From NCBI GenBank assembly GCA_018815145.1, contig JAHIYL010000144.1, positions 1 through 5,619 of the forward strand: a DNA stretch of 5,619 nucleotides. Direction: 5' to 3'. Position numbers and translations under genes: made by a program. Numbering within the stretch: the first letter of the stretch is position 1; each line of letters opens with the position of its first letter. Below the pieces are notes generated by a model, which was not told the origin of the DNA, made no database searches, and was given only the letters and a program-made list of their open reading frames with translations. Shown one piece after another: positions 1 to 5,509 of this stretch. The DNA is from Nanobdellota archaeon. Its GTDB lineage: Archaea > Nanobdellota > Nanobdellia > Woesearchaeales > GW2011-AR15.

Positions 1-395
1 CACATATACTTCTCAACAAACTCATCAATCTCAACTATCCTAACCTTTTCAAACAATTTCTTTTTCAGAAAATGCCGATTCTCTGTTATCAGGAATTTTG
101 CATTTATATGTTCACAGAATGCACCAATCAATATATCCCCTTTTTTTAATCCCTTGTCTCTGTACTTATAGTAAAGAGAGATAGGCAATTTGTTGTGAAA
201 CAGTACAAAATTATTTTTTAGTAATAGAGTATAGAAATCTTTTTTCAATTTTTCATCAAGATTTCTTAAGACTTCCATGACAATGGTTTCATTGATGTGA
301 ATAATAATATCATGATCTGAAATAATTTTGTTCAATGCATTATTATTTTTGTGTAAGAAAAAGATATACTCATTGCTATCTAGGACAATGTTCAC
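1..395 (-). CDS. vapC: PIN-domain toxin, VapC-like (C-terminus off the window)
   Basis: This is the toxin half of a VapBC pair, predicted to be a Mg-dependent ribonuclease held inactive by the antitoxin encoded just upstream. I translated 131 codons from GTG 395; no stop occurs before the window edge. The N-terminus VNIVLDSNEYIFF is a classic PIN first strand with acidic D6. The other expected acidic positions are present: E41 in ETIVMEVL, D87 in KKGDILIGAF, and the final strand LITENRHF, where E105/N106 occupy the usual TxDxxF slot. PIN proteins are usually 130-150 residues, so little is missing. The start is GTG because no ATG lies between it and the antitoxin stop; the two genes are 2 bases apart. 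A GAGGT ribosome-binding motif lies 9 bases upstream. Identification as a PIN protein is firm; its RNA target cannot be told. Confidence 0.85.
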   Translation of the reverse strand, partial: MNIVLDSNEYIFFLHKNNNALNKIISDHDIIIHINETIVMEVLRNLDEKLKKDFYTLLLKNNFVLFHNKLPISLYYKYRDKGLKKGDILIGAFCEHINAKFLITENRHFLKKKLFEKVRIVEIDEFVEKYM

Positions 396-397
396 TT

Positions 398-703
398 TTA
401 TAATACCTCGAACCATTCCTTGTATTTATTGTCCCATAATTCATCTCTTGTTTTTCTGATGTTTTTAATTAGTTCATCTCTATGTAAATCTGGAGCTCCA
501 TGATCCGAGAAGATCTCTTTTACAAACCATTTGTCCAATACTTTCTTTTTTTCAATCAATGGTCTATCCATCAAGAGTTCATTCTTCAGGCTCTCTCTTA
601 CAAGTTCTGAAAAACTTGAATAGAGTCCTTCATCTATCAATTGCTTAGTTTTTTCAACCAATTTCTTTGGAAGAGTAATATTTATTCTCTGGATTTCTGT
701 CAT
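398..703 (-). CDS. vapB: Ribbon-helix-helix antitoxin, VapB-like
   Basis: This is the predicted antitoxin and DNA-binding autorepressor of the VapBC operon. Counting from ATG 703 (101 residues), residues 5-43 form a CopG/Arc-type fold: strand QRINITLP, helix KKLVEKTKQLIDEG, turn YSSFSE and helix LVRESLKNELL. The G-x-Y-x-S-x-S-E-L-V-R-E core is typical of this family. Residues 45-101 are charged and end in tryptophan-rich DELWDNKYKEWFEVL, which is likely the part that grips the PIN toxin. An in-frame GTG at 721 would add six residues. I prefer ATG 703 because a TATA box sits about 28 bases upstream and the GTG would lie inside the operator palindrome. The toxin gene follows after 2 bases. Family assignment is firm; the partner follows from adjacency. 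Confidence 0.85.
   Translation of the reverse strand: MTEIQRINITLPKKLVEKTKQLIDEGLYSSFSELVRESLKNELLMDRPLIEKKKVLDKWFVKEIFSDHGAPDLHRDELIKNIRKTRDELWDNKYKEWFEVL
405..409 (-). promoter_or_regulatory. Shine-Dalgarno motif for the PIN toxin
   Basis: GAGGT on the minus strand ends 9 bases before the GTG start at 395. It lies inside the last codons of the antitoxin gene. Other starts in the window appear leaderless, so this motif fits the toxin being an internal operon gene that needs its own initiation signal, and it supports the GTG choice. Confidence 0.5.
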
Positions 704-705
704 AG

Positions 706-722
706 TGTGTATTGAATACACA
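706..722. promoter_or_regulatory. Palindromic operator of the VapBC operon
   Basis: The perfect inverted repeat TGTGTATT-G-AATACACA has 8-base arms and a 1-base centre. It ends 2 bases before the antitoxin ATG (703) and lies just downstream of the TATA box, so it covers the predicted transcription start. Ribbon-helix-helix antitoxins commonly repress their own operon through such palindromes. The palindrome is seen directly; the binding protein is inferred. Confidence 0.7.
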
Positions 723-726
723 TTAG

Positions 727-736
727 TTTATAAAAT
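727..736 (-). promoter_or_regulatory. TATA box of the VapBC operon
   Basis: ATTTTATAAA on the minus strand is a good archaeal TATA box. Its centre is about 26-28 bases upstream of ATG 703, which predicts a leaderless or nearly leaderless mRNA. Confidence 0.6.
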
Positions 737-824
737 TAGCCATTGGAACTATTTTTAACTTCTTTGTAGTTGTAAAAAAACATTTATATAATAATTAATA
801 TGGCTTTTTAAGCCTAATGGCTAA
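736..824. repeat. Divergent promoter region with 9-base inverted repeat
   Basis: TTAGCCATT at 736-744 is the exact reverse complement of AATGGCTAA at 816-824. A further ATGGCT lies at 800-805, and the short hairpin GGCTT-TTT-AAGCC occupies 802-814. These half-sites lie between the vapB promoter and the plus-strand TATA box (TTTATATA, 783-790) of the ORF at 817. They could be binding sites of a second ribbon-helix-helix regulator. AT-rich sequence produces chance palindromes, so confidence is limited. Confidence 0.35.
783..790 (+). promoter_or_regulatory. TATA-like box before the RHH-like remnant
   Basis: TTTATATA lies about 30 bases upstream of ATG 817, the spacing seen at the other starts in this window. 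It suggests that the short ORF was once, or still is, transcribed. Confidence 0.4.
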
Positions 825-891
825 AATTGGCATAAGTATTTCAGTTGACGAAAAGACTTTCATGACAAGAATTCAATTAATGCTTTTTTAG
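817..891 (+). pseudogene. Truncated ribbon-helix-helix antitoxin remnant
   Basis: A 24-codon ORF reads MAKIGISISVDEKTFMTRIQ and then four more residues before TAG. The first 18 or so residues match the usual opening of small archaeal ribbon-helix-helix antitoxins: basic start, alternating hydrophobic strand GISISVDEKTF, then the beginning of a helix. The frame closes just where the first helix should continue, and I found no continuation in the other two frames downstream. It has a TATA-like box and a palindrome in front, as the intact vapB does. The simplest reading is the 5' remnant of a second, divergent antitoxin gene. It could also be a chance short ORF or a real micropeptide. Confidence 0.35.
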
Positions 892-948
892 TCAAAATTT
901 TAAAAATCTTCAGAGAATACTAAACATGCTGCTAGTGCATAATTTATC
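892..948. other. AT-rich spacer, possible terminator of the minus-strand cassette
   Basis: I see no gene here. On the minus strand, downstream of the 59-residue ORF, a TTTTT run (906-902) followed by AAAATTTT could act as a U-rich archaeal terminator. There is no strong stem; ATGC/GCAT at about 927-941 is only a 4-base arm. Confidence 0.2.
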
Positions 949-966
949 CTAAGGCAGCCTGCTCTT
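949..966. repeat. 18-base direct repeat, distal copy
   Basis: CTAAGGCAGCCTGCTCTT here matches CTAAGGCAGCCAGCTCTT at 1796-1813 at 17 of 18 bases. The other copy encodes the last codons and stop of top6A. This copy begins just past the stop of the 59-residue ORF. The two copies enclose the nucleotidyltransferase cassette. Confidence 0.6.
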
Positions 967-1145
967 CACTTCCTCCCTGTCTTAATATAATCAACCTGTT
1001 TTCTGCTTAATTTAATATTCTTAGCATTCTTTATCTGTGAATCTATCAGTACCTTCTGTTGTTTTGACCAGTCTTTATCATCATGCTCTCTTACATACAT
1101 GGCCCATTTCTCTACATTTTCCATACGATAGTCCTTTTTTTTCAT
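966..1145 (-). CDS. Small charged protein paired with the nucleotidyltransferase
   Basis: This 59-residue protein runs from ATG 1145 to TGA 966. It is coupled to the upstream nucleotidyltransferase gene: its start codon overlaps that gene's stop as ATGA. It begins MKKKDYRMENVEKWAMYVRE, has W14 and W26, a predominantly helical lysine/glutamine-rich middle (DWSKQQKVLIDSQIKNAKN), and a basic end KTGRK. There is no signal peptide, membrane segment or metal motif. I cannot assign it to a named family. The overlapping start and conserved-looking tryptophans argue that it is a real gene, and the context suggests it acts with the nucleotidyltransferase, perhaps as antitoxin or targeting partner. An internal ATG (M8) could give a 52-residue form, but the ATGA overlap favours the longer one. 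Confidence 0.65.
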   Translation of the reverse strand: MKKKDYRMENVEKWAMYVREHDDKDWSKQQKVLIDSQIKNAKNIKLSRKQVDYIKTGRK

Positions 1146-1723
1146 AGATCTTCCAAAAATAGTCTTTTGAAATTTGCAATTTTTTCAAGATCAATTTCCT
1201 GAAAGACAATCTCTAGATGCCTTGCATCCTCTTGGTCTTTTTGAGATTTTGCTATATATCTTTTGTATGCAATCTGTTCTTCAATTCCGGAAAACATCAG
1301 TATGTATTTTTCATTTAGATTGATTACCAAAGGCTTGTTCAGTACAATTTTTTGACTAAGTTTTAATGCAAATTTCACTTCAAGCCTGAGAAGAGGAAAG
1401 TCTTTTTTCCAGATATTAATCGGGACAGCTTTACTCAGATATTCATAATATAGTCTTTCTGGATCTTCTTCTGTAAATTCATAGCCTTTTATGATTATGT
1501 CTGCATATAATTTTTTAAAATTTTCAAATGTTATTTTTTCGAGAAACAAATCAATATCTTCTGTTGCTCTTGCTCTTCCAAAAAAAATCGAAACATAGCC
1601 ACTGATTATGCAATACTTACCAATTCTTTCTATTGTATCAATCAAATCAAGCACAAACATATCAAGTTCAGTCAATTCCTTATTGATTGAAACCTGTCTA
1701 TTATTGATCTTAAAATTTGTCAT
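1142..1723 (-). CDS. Nucleotidyltransferase, AbiEii/MNT-like
   Basis: This 193-residue protein of the DNA polymerase beta nucleotidyltransferase superfamily would transfer NMP to a protein, tRNA or small-molecule target. Residues 38-61 (CIISGYVSIFFGRARATEDIDLFL) hold the signature: S41-G42, R50 and R52, then the catalytic E-D-I-D (D56, D58). E115 in LLRLEVKFAL is a candidate third carboxylate. Residues 150-171 (QIAYKRYIAKSQKDQEDARHL) match the K-D-x-x-D-x-x-x-L helix common in AbiEii-type and DUF6036-type proteins. ATG 1723 has a TATA-like box about 25 bases upstream. The gene lies 72 bases downstream of top6A on the same strand and is coupled to the small ORF by an ATGA overlap. In AbiE systems the antitoxin is an AbiEi winged-helix protein and in MNT/HEPN systems a HEPN protein; neither is seen here. 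Superfamily is firm, substrate unknown. Confidence 0.8.
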   Translation of the reverse strand: MTNFKINNRQVSINKELTELDMFVLDLIDTIERIGKYCIISGYVSIFFGRARATEDIDLFLEKITFENFKKLYADIIIKGYEFTEEDPERLYYEYLSKAVPINIWKKDFPLLRLEVKFALKLSQKIVLNKPLVINLNEKYILMFSGIEEQIAYKRYIAKSQKDQEDARHLEIVFQEIDLEKIANFKRLFLEDL

Positions 1724-1742
1724 GAGAAATAGTAATTCCTTT

Positions 1743-1751
1743 TAATTTAAA
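1743..1751 (-). promoter_or_regulatory. TATA-like box of the nucleotidyltransferase cassette
   Basis: TTTAAATTA on the minus strand is centred about 25 bases upstream of ATG 1723. It gives the cassette its own leaderless promoter inside the 72-base gap after top6A. The adjoining T-run could also help terminate top6 transcription. Confidence 0.45.
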
Positions 1752-1795
1752 AATCCTGTGCGGGAATGTCCAGTCCAGTGATTGTATTGAGATGT

Positions 1796-1813
1796 CTAAG
1801 GCAGCCAGCTCTT
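1796..1813. repeat. 18-base direct repeat, copy at the 3' end of top6A
   Basis: This is the partner of the repeat at 949-966, with one mismatch. On the minus strand it spells the last codons (K-S-W-L-P) and the TAG of top6A. The copies are 847 bases apart. Confidence 0.6.
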
Positions 1814-2890
1814 AGGATTCTTCATCTTCTCAGGAAGATAATTTGAGATCACAAAATTAAGTCCATGCGTGGCGAGTGCCTGCTGTTCAGCCCTCTTCTT
1901 CATCTGGGCCATCTCTATCAGTGCTTTCTGCCATTCTTTGTGGCTCTGGACAAAAGGATCATTCTTCACACCATCCTTTATCCTCTTGATGTCAACATCT
2001 TTGAGTGGATGAGTCGGCAATTTATAGTCAATGATGTCTCTTGTAGTGATTCCGATGAATTTGACCTGCGGCACACAGAAGAACTGATTGATGTGTGCTG
2101 CATTACCTGACCCAACTTTAAGTGTCCTGTAGATATTCAAAAATCCGTATGGGTCGCCGTCAGTGAATGCAAAGACAGGGATATTCTTTTCATCTGCAAG
2201 CCTTCTTATGAATCTTCTGACTGATCTTGTAGGGACTCCTCCCATGCTGACAAGGATGCAGTTGGCATTTTTCCAGTAGCCATGCTTGACCAATCTTTGG
2301 AACATACCGGCAGTCTCGATTGCCAGTATGAATTTCGCATCTGTCTCAAACTTCAGATGCTCCACAGAGATAGGGATTGAATAGGCGCCGCTGCCAAATT
2401 TTGTGCAATCTATAGTGATTTCTTTTTTTGTATTTGGATCAATATCAATAACTTTTAGTTTTCCGGCGATGTCACCGCCTTTTTCTTCAGGTATGAATCC
2501 AAGCTGCTCCCTATTGACCATCATCATGGCTTCAATATCATCCATCACAGTATCTGACTCAGGCTGTTCTTTGAACCTTGCATCCCCCCAGTTCTTTGAC
2601 ACATAGTACATCTCCCTTTTTGTGGCCATGTCATCGGTCTCAACAAGTTCTTTTGAGACTGCAGCCATCCTTAGTGTCTGGGCAAAAGTCTTTACAGTGG
2701 ATGCTGAGAGAGTCCTGATCTTCTCCTTGTTTGCTATCTGGAAATAGCCTGTCTTAATATCATATGTGACATTGGATAGGGATCTGATAGGAAGCGTAAG
2801 CTGAGGCTGCTTTTTCTCGAGAATCTTCTGATATATGCCGTCAGCCATATTCTTGATCTTTACAATGATGTTCTCTTCGCTTTTATTCAT
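1796..2890 (-). CDS. top6A: DNA topoisomerase VI subunit A
   Basis: This is the DNA-cleaving subunit of type IIB topoisomerase VI, related to eukaryotic Spo11. With Top6B it relaxes supercoils and decatenates DNA by ATP-dependent double-strand passage. With start ATG 2890 the protein has 364 residues, close to the family norm of about 365-390. Residues 60-140 are the 5Y-CAP winged-helix domain with KREMYYVSK; the catalytic tyrosine is in the pair Y95/Y96. The Toprim domain follows: E192 in AIETAGMFQRL, SMGGVPTR at 215-222, and the metal-binding D244/D246 in FTDGDPYGF. The end is PEKMKNPKSWLP. The frame is open to ATG 2965, but those 25 extra residues are methionine-rich, non-family and deep inside top6B, so I reject them. 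The ATG at 2890 overlaps the top6B stop by 8 bases, indicating translational coupling and balanced A:B production. Confidence 0.95.
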   Translation of the reverse strand: MNKSEENIIVKIKNMADGIYQKILEKKQPQLTLPIRSLSNVTYDIKTGYFQIANKEKIRTLSASTVKTFAQTLRMAAVSKELVETDDMATKREMYYVSKNWGDARFKEQPESDTVMDDIEAMMMVNREQLGFIPEEKGGDIAGKLKVIDIDPNTKKEITIDCTKFGSGAYSIPISVEHLKFETDAKFILAIETAGMFQRLVKHGYWKNANCILVSMGGVPTRSVRRFIRRLADEKNIPVFAFTDGDPYGFLNIYRTLKVGSGNAAHINQFFCVPQVKFIGITTRDIIDYKLPTHPLKDVDIKRIKDGVKNDPFVQSHKEWQKALIEMAQMKKRAEQQALATHGLNFVISNYLPEKMKNPKSWLP

Positions 2891-4703
2891 CTTCAAATTC
2901 ATCCTCAGCATCTTCATTGTCATGATTATCATCATCAGGATTCTCAAATCCGAAATCTTCGCCATTCAATTCTTCATCATTCTCAATCTCATTCTGGATA
3001 TCAGGCAGGTTCATTGACCTTGTTGTCTCAAGCACTTCTTTGAGATAGTCTTCAAGCCTTGTCTTTTGGTTGTCATCAAGAGCAAGTATTTCCTGCAGTG
3101 CAATGGATACATGAGGCAGGTACTTTGAGATATAGTCAATCTTTTTAAGCTCTTTTTTCAGCCTCTGCTTTTTTGCGAGGTATTTTCCAAGGTCCCTTCC
3201 GATCTCCTGCAGTGCAAGCTTTATCTCTTTGATTATTTCAGGATAATGCGCAACAGCCTCTTTGGCTTCGCTTGTGAAAGGAACCCACACAGATGCCATA
3301 TGGATGAGGACAACACAGGGTCCTATCGGCATAGAATTCTTTGACTGTTTCAATCCATAGCTTCTCCAGTTGGTCTTTATTATGGAATTTGTGACAGCGC
3401 ATGCTCCCTGCTGATACAATAGAGGCACTCTGTTTGCATATCTCATTATATTTATTGAATTGTCTGCCTGAAGATTGCCGCCGTATGCAATAGCAGCCTC
3501 GATTATGAAAGGATTGCCGCGATACACAGAAGGAGGCCTTGTAGTTGAGGTGAAAAATTCAGCTCTTACCTCTTTTTGAAGCCCTTTGAGTATCAGGTCT
3601 TTTCCGATCGGAGCGATGCAGTCGCTTGATGGATTCATGATCTTGGTCTCCTGGATTGCATGGATAAGCTTTTCAGCATTCTCTCTGGTCAGTTTTTTTG
3701 GTTTTGTATTTGGCAGGATTGCTGCATTTTCACAGATCTGTTTTGCTGTCCCGTTTCCCACTCTTGAGAATTCACCAGTCAAAAATGCCTGCAGAGTCCG
3801 GAATTCTGAATTTGTGAGCATCTTCATCAGGATTCCCAATTCTACTCCATGCGGATGGGGTTTTATTGCTTTTGTCTCCTGAGGCTTTTCTTCAGTTGCT
3901 CTTGGAAAAATTATCTGTTCAGCTTTTGGATTGGTATAGATTATTGTTGTGTGCGGATTTATGATTGCTGTCTCTTTTATATATTCATCCACAGACTGAG
4001 AGCCTTTGATATAGCTTGCCTCAAGCTCTATCTCTATTCTGGTCCCATGCTCTTTGTTCCATTCTACTTCTTCCTGCCTGAGTATCTGCGGCTTATTTTT
4101 TGTTGTATCCAGCTTAAGTTCAGTATATATTGCAGGATAATTTGGTCCGATCCTGGTCCTGATCTTCGCTGGCCTGCCTGTGGTCAATTGTCCATACATC
4201 ACACTTGCTGAGATGCCGATTCCCTGCTGGCCTCTGGACTGCTTCAACGTATGAAATTTACTGCCATAGAGAAGGCGTGCAAAAATGTTCGGTATCTGCT
4301 TTCTCACAATTCCAGGCCCATTGTCTTCAACTATTATCCTGAACCTGTCATTTCCAAAATCAATTATATCTATGGAGAGTTCAGGTAGCATACCTGCTTC
4401 CTCGCATGCATCAAGTGAATTGTCCACTGCTTCCTTTACAGTGGTCAGCAATGCTTTTCTTTTGTTGTCAAAGCCCAGAAGATGCCTGTTCTTCTCAAAG
4501 AATTCTGCAACAGAGATTGCCCTTTGTTTTTTTGCAAGTTCAACAGCGATCGGTTGTTTTTTTGCAGGATTTTTGGTTTCTTCCGGATGATTCTCTTCCA
4601 CGATTTCCACATCATCTGCGATATCGTCTTCAGATACAAGAATTTCCTGGTTGTCAGGTTCATCATTTTTCATGAAAGAATCAAGGCCCATGCTTTTTTC
4701 CAT
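2883..4703 (-). CDS. top6B: DNA topoisomerase VI subunit B
   Basis: This is the ATPase subunit of topoisomerase VI; it dimerises on ATP and gates the Top6A cleavage core. The protein has 606 residues. The GHKL domain has the N-box EAVDNSLDAC (E91 general base, N95 Mg ligand), G1 VEDNGPGI (D127), YGSKFH, and the lid SRGQQGIGIS (157-165). A helix-two-turn-helix region spans about 286-360. The transducer domain includes TTRPPSVYRGNPFIIEAA and WVPFTSEAKEA, whose K481 is a candidate for the conserved switch lysine. Residues 1-55 form a mostly acidic, low-complexity extension ahead of the core (ISVAEFFEKN), and residues 570-606 are a highly acidic tail; no C-terminal Ig-like domain is visible. ATG 4703 is chosen because a TATA box lies 26 bases upstream (leaderless); M5 and M11 are alternatives. 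The downstream top6A overlaps by 8 bases. Confidence 0.96.
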   Translation of the reverse strand: MEKSMGLDSFMKNDEPDNQEILVSEDDIADDVEIVEENHPEETKNPAKKQPIAVELAKKQRAISVAEFFEKNRHLLGFDNKRKALLTTVKEAVDNSLDACEEAGMLPELSIDIIDFGNDRFRIIVEDNGPGIVRKQIPNIFARLLYGSKFHTLKQSRGQQGIGISASVMYGQLTTGRPAKIRTRIGPNYPAIYTELKLDTTKNKPQILRQEEVEWNKEHGTRIEIELEASYIKGSQSVDEYIKETAIINPHTTIIYTNPKAEQIIFPRATEEKPQETKAIKPHPHGVELGILMKMLTNSEFRTLQAFLTGEFSRVGNGTAKQICENAAILPNTKPKKLTRENAEKLIHAIQETKIMNPSSDCIAPIGKDLILKGLQKEVRAEFFTSTTRPPSVYRGNPFIIEAAIAYGGNLQADNSINIMRYANRVPLLYQQGACAVTNSIIKTNWRSYGLKQSKNSMPIGPCVVLIHMASVWVPFTSEAKEAVAHYPEIIKEIKLALQEIGRDLGKYLAKKQRLKKELKKIDYISKYLPHVSIALQEILALDDNQKTRLEDYLKEVLETTRSMNLPDIQNEIENDEELNGEDFGFENPDDDNHDNEDAEDEFEDE

Positions 4704-4723
4704 ATAGCTATCAAAAAATTAAT

Positions 4724-4735
4724 GATTTATAAATC
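4724..4735 (-). promoter_or_regulatory. TATA box of the top6BA operon
   Basis: GATTTATAAATC, itself palindromic, is centred about 26 bases upstream of ATG 4703, which predicts a leaderless top6BA mRNA. It faces away from the plus-strand promoter near 4835, so the 158-base gap to the next gene is a divergent promoter region. I see nothing else definite in that gap. Confidence 0.6.
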
Positions 4736-4831
4736 TTGTTTTGTCACAGAAGGGGAGCACCAATGCAAAAAATATCCCTTTTTGGTTCATAAAACAGAGT
4801 TACTGGCTTACAGTCCGGTATTATCCAAAAC

Positions 4832-4842
4832 TTTTTAATAAA
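4832..4842 (+). promoter_or_regulatory. TATA-like box of the small membrane protein gene
   Basis: TTTTTAATAAA lies about 25 bases upstream of ATG 4862, so transcription would begin at the start codon. This leaderless arrangement matches the other promoters in the window. Confidence 0.5.
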
Positions 4843-4861
4843 ATAAGTACTTCCATAGACA

Positions 4862-5110
4862 ATGCATGTATACAGATATTTATTACGCGCTCCACGCGGA
4901 GTTCACGCACTTTGTGTCTTCGGGAGTTTTGGGATTATTGGTGTACTCATCGACATTGACCATATTTTCGTACTTCTACAAAAAAAGATACCCATTACTG
5001 CCGAAAATCTCCTCACTTACTCCGGAAGACCGTTACATCTACCTCTTCTCGTTCTCATCGGGTGCGTTTGCCTCTTTAGCCTTGCACATATATATAGATT
5101 TCATCGTTGA
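4862..5110 (+). CDS. Small two-helix membrane protein with DxDH motif (YdjM/DUF457-like)
   Basis: This 82-residue protein has two hydrophobic segments, about residues 14-30 and 58-76. The first ends in GVLIDIDHIF (D31, D33, H34), and the second is preceded by SGRPLHLPLL (R56, H59). A DxDH at the end of a membrane helix plus a later R-x-L-H recalls the YdjM/DUF457 'membrane-bound metal-dependent hydrolases', which are normally longer, so this would be a minimal relative. A frame starting four bases later (4866-5141) is also open. I prefer 4862 because its hand-counted GC at codon positions 1/2/3 is about 56/34/37 percent, the pattern of real genes in AT-rich genomes, while the rival frame gives about 34/37/56. 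The start coincides with the predicted transcription start. Function is unknown; the family link is tentative. Confidence 0.6.
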   Translation: MHVYRYLLRAPRGVHALCVFGSFGIIGVLIDIDHIFVLLQKKIPITAENLLTYSGRPLHLPLLVLIGCVCLFSLAHIYRFHR

Positions 5111-5186
5111 TCATTTCAACTGGATAGTGCTGAGGCACTGATTAAAAAAAGTCTCCAAACTCAATCATAATATCGTTTTCCCGGCT

Positions 5187-5243
5187 TTGCACAAATTATC
5201 GGAAATTGCACAAAAAAGGTTGGATTGCACAAAAAAGGTTGAC
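5187..5243 (+). repeat. Three 19-base tandem repeats (TTGCACAAA core)
   Basis: TTGCACAAA occurs at 5187, 5206 and 5225, exactly 19 bases apart. Copies 2 and 3 agree over 17 of 19 bases (ATTGCACAAAAAAGGTTG shared including the base before); copy 1 shares the 9-base core. The period is not a multiple of three, so within the surrounding ORF each copy is read in a different frame. It is therefore a DNA-level repeat, perhaps regulator-binding sites or a recent slippage duplication. Confidence 0.65.
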
Positions 5244-5489
5244 ATTACAAATAAAATTGATTTTGAATTTGGACCTTTGATTCAGAATCTTAAAATAACT
5301 AAAGAATTTTGGGAAATGAAAGAAAGACCAACTAAGCTAAAAATTAAAATCAATTTGGATAAAAAAATTAGCAAGAATATGGAATTGCTTGATATTTCGA
5401 TAGAAAAAATAATCCTTTTAAGAGAAAAAGCCCAAGGAATCGGCGATATCTCCTTATATTATTTCCCAGGGTATAAGTCGTTTCAGTGA
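5187..5489 (+). CDS. Unrecognised lysine-rich protein, possibly 5'-truncated
   Basis: I do not recognise this protein. The frame is open from 5142 to TGA 5489 and has no ATG before 5316; the best start is TTG 5187 (100 residues). It is rich in K, I and E, with predicted helices around FGPLIQNLKITKEFWEMKER and LDISIEKIILLREKAQGIG, and it ends LYYFPGYKSFQ. There is no membrane segment or signal peptide. Codons are strongly purine-first and A/T-third, which supports real coding sequence. The missing ATG, the tandem repeats across its first codons, and sensible-looking codons upstream of 5187 suggest a gene fragment that lost its start. Starting at ATG 5316 would give only 58 residues. The REP-like hairpins directly follow it. 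It may be a remnant of an accessory gene. Confidence 0.4.
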   Translation: MHKLSEIAQKRLDCTKKVDITNKIDFEFGPLIQNLKITKEFWEMKERPTKLKIKINLDKKISKNMELLDISIEKIILLREKAQGIGDISLYYFPGYKSFQ

Positions 5490-5509
5490 GGATATTGACA
5501 AATTTATTA

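Noticed and set aside
398..721. Antitoxin starting at GTG 721
   Set aside because: The GTG lies within the operator palindrome and upstream of the predicted transcription start; ATG 703 is better supported.
1796..2965. Longer top6A starting at ATG 2965
   Set aside because: The added 25 residues are methionine-rich, unlike the family, and come from reading the acidic top6B tail in another frame; ATG 2890 gives the normal length and an 8-base overlap.
4445..4666. Minus-strand 73-codon frame inside top6B
   Set aside because: It is an alternative frame of the top6B N-terminal region with no independent signals.
1865..4675. Several plus-strand open frames of 60-120 codons opposite top6A and top6B
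   Set aside because: They are cysteine/serine/phenylalanine-rich antisense shadows of strongly conserved genes, with no promoters or family features.
4482..4959. Plus-strand frames crossing the top6B start and the intergenic gap
   Set aside because: They begin inside antisense top6B or overlap the 4862 gene out of frame; no start signals and no recognisable domain.
4866..5141. Plus-strand 91-codon open frame overlapping the small membrane protein
   Set aside because: Its codon-position GC (about 34/37/56) is the reverse of what a gene in this AT-rich genome should show, and it lacks a recognisable motif; the 4862 frame explains the sequence better.
5187..5243. CRISPR-like array
   Set aside because: The 19-base units are contiguous without spacers and only three in number; they are a tandem repeat.
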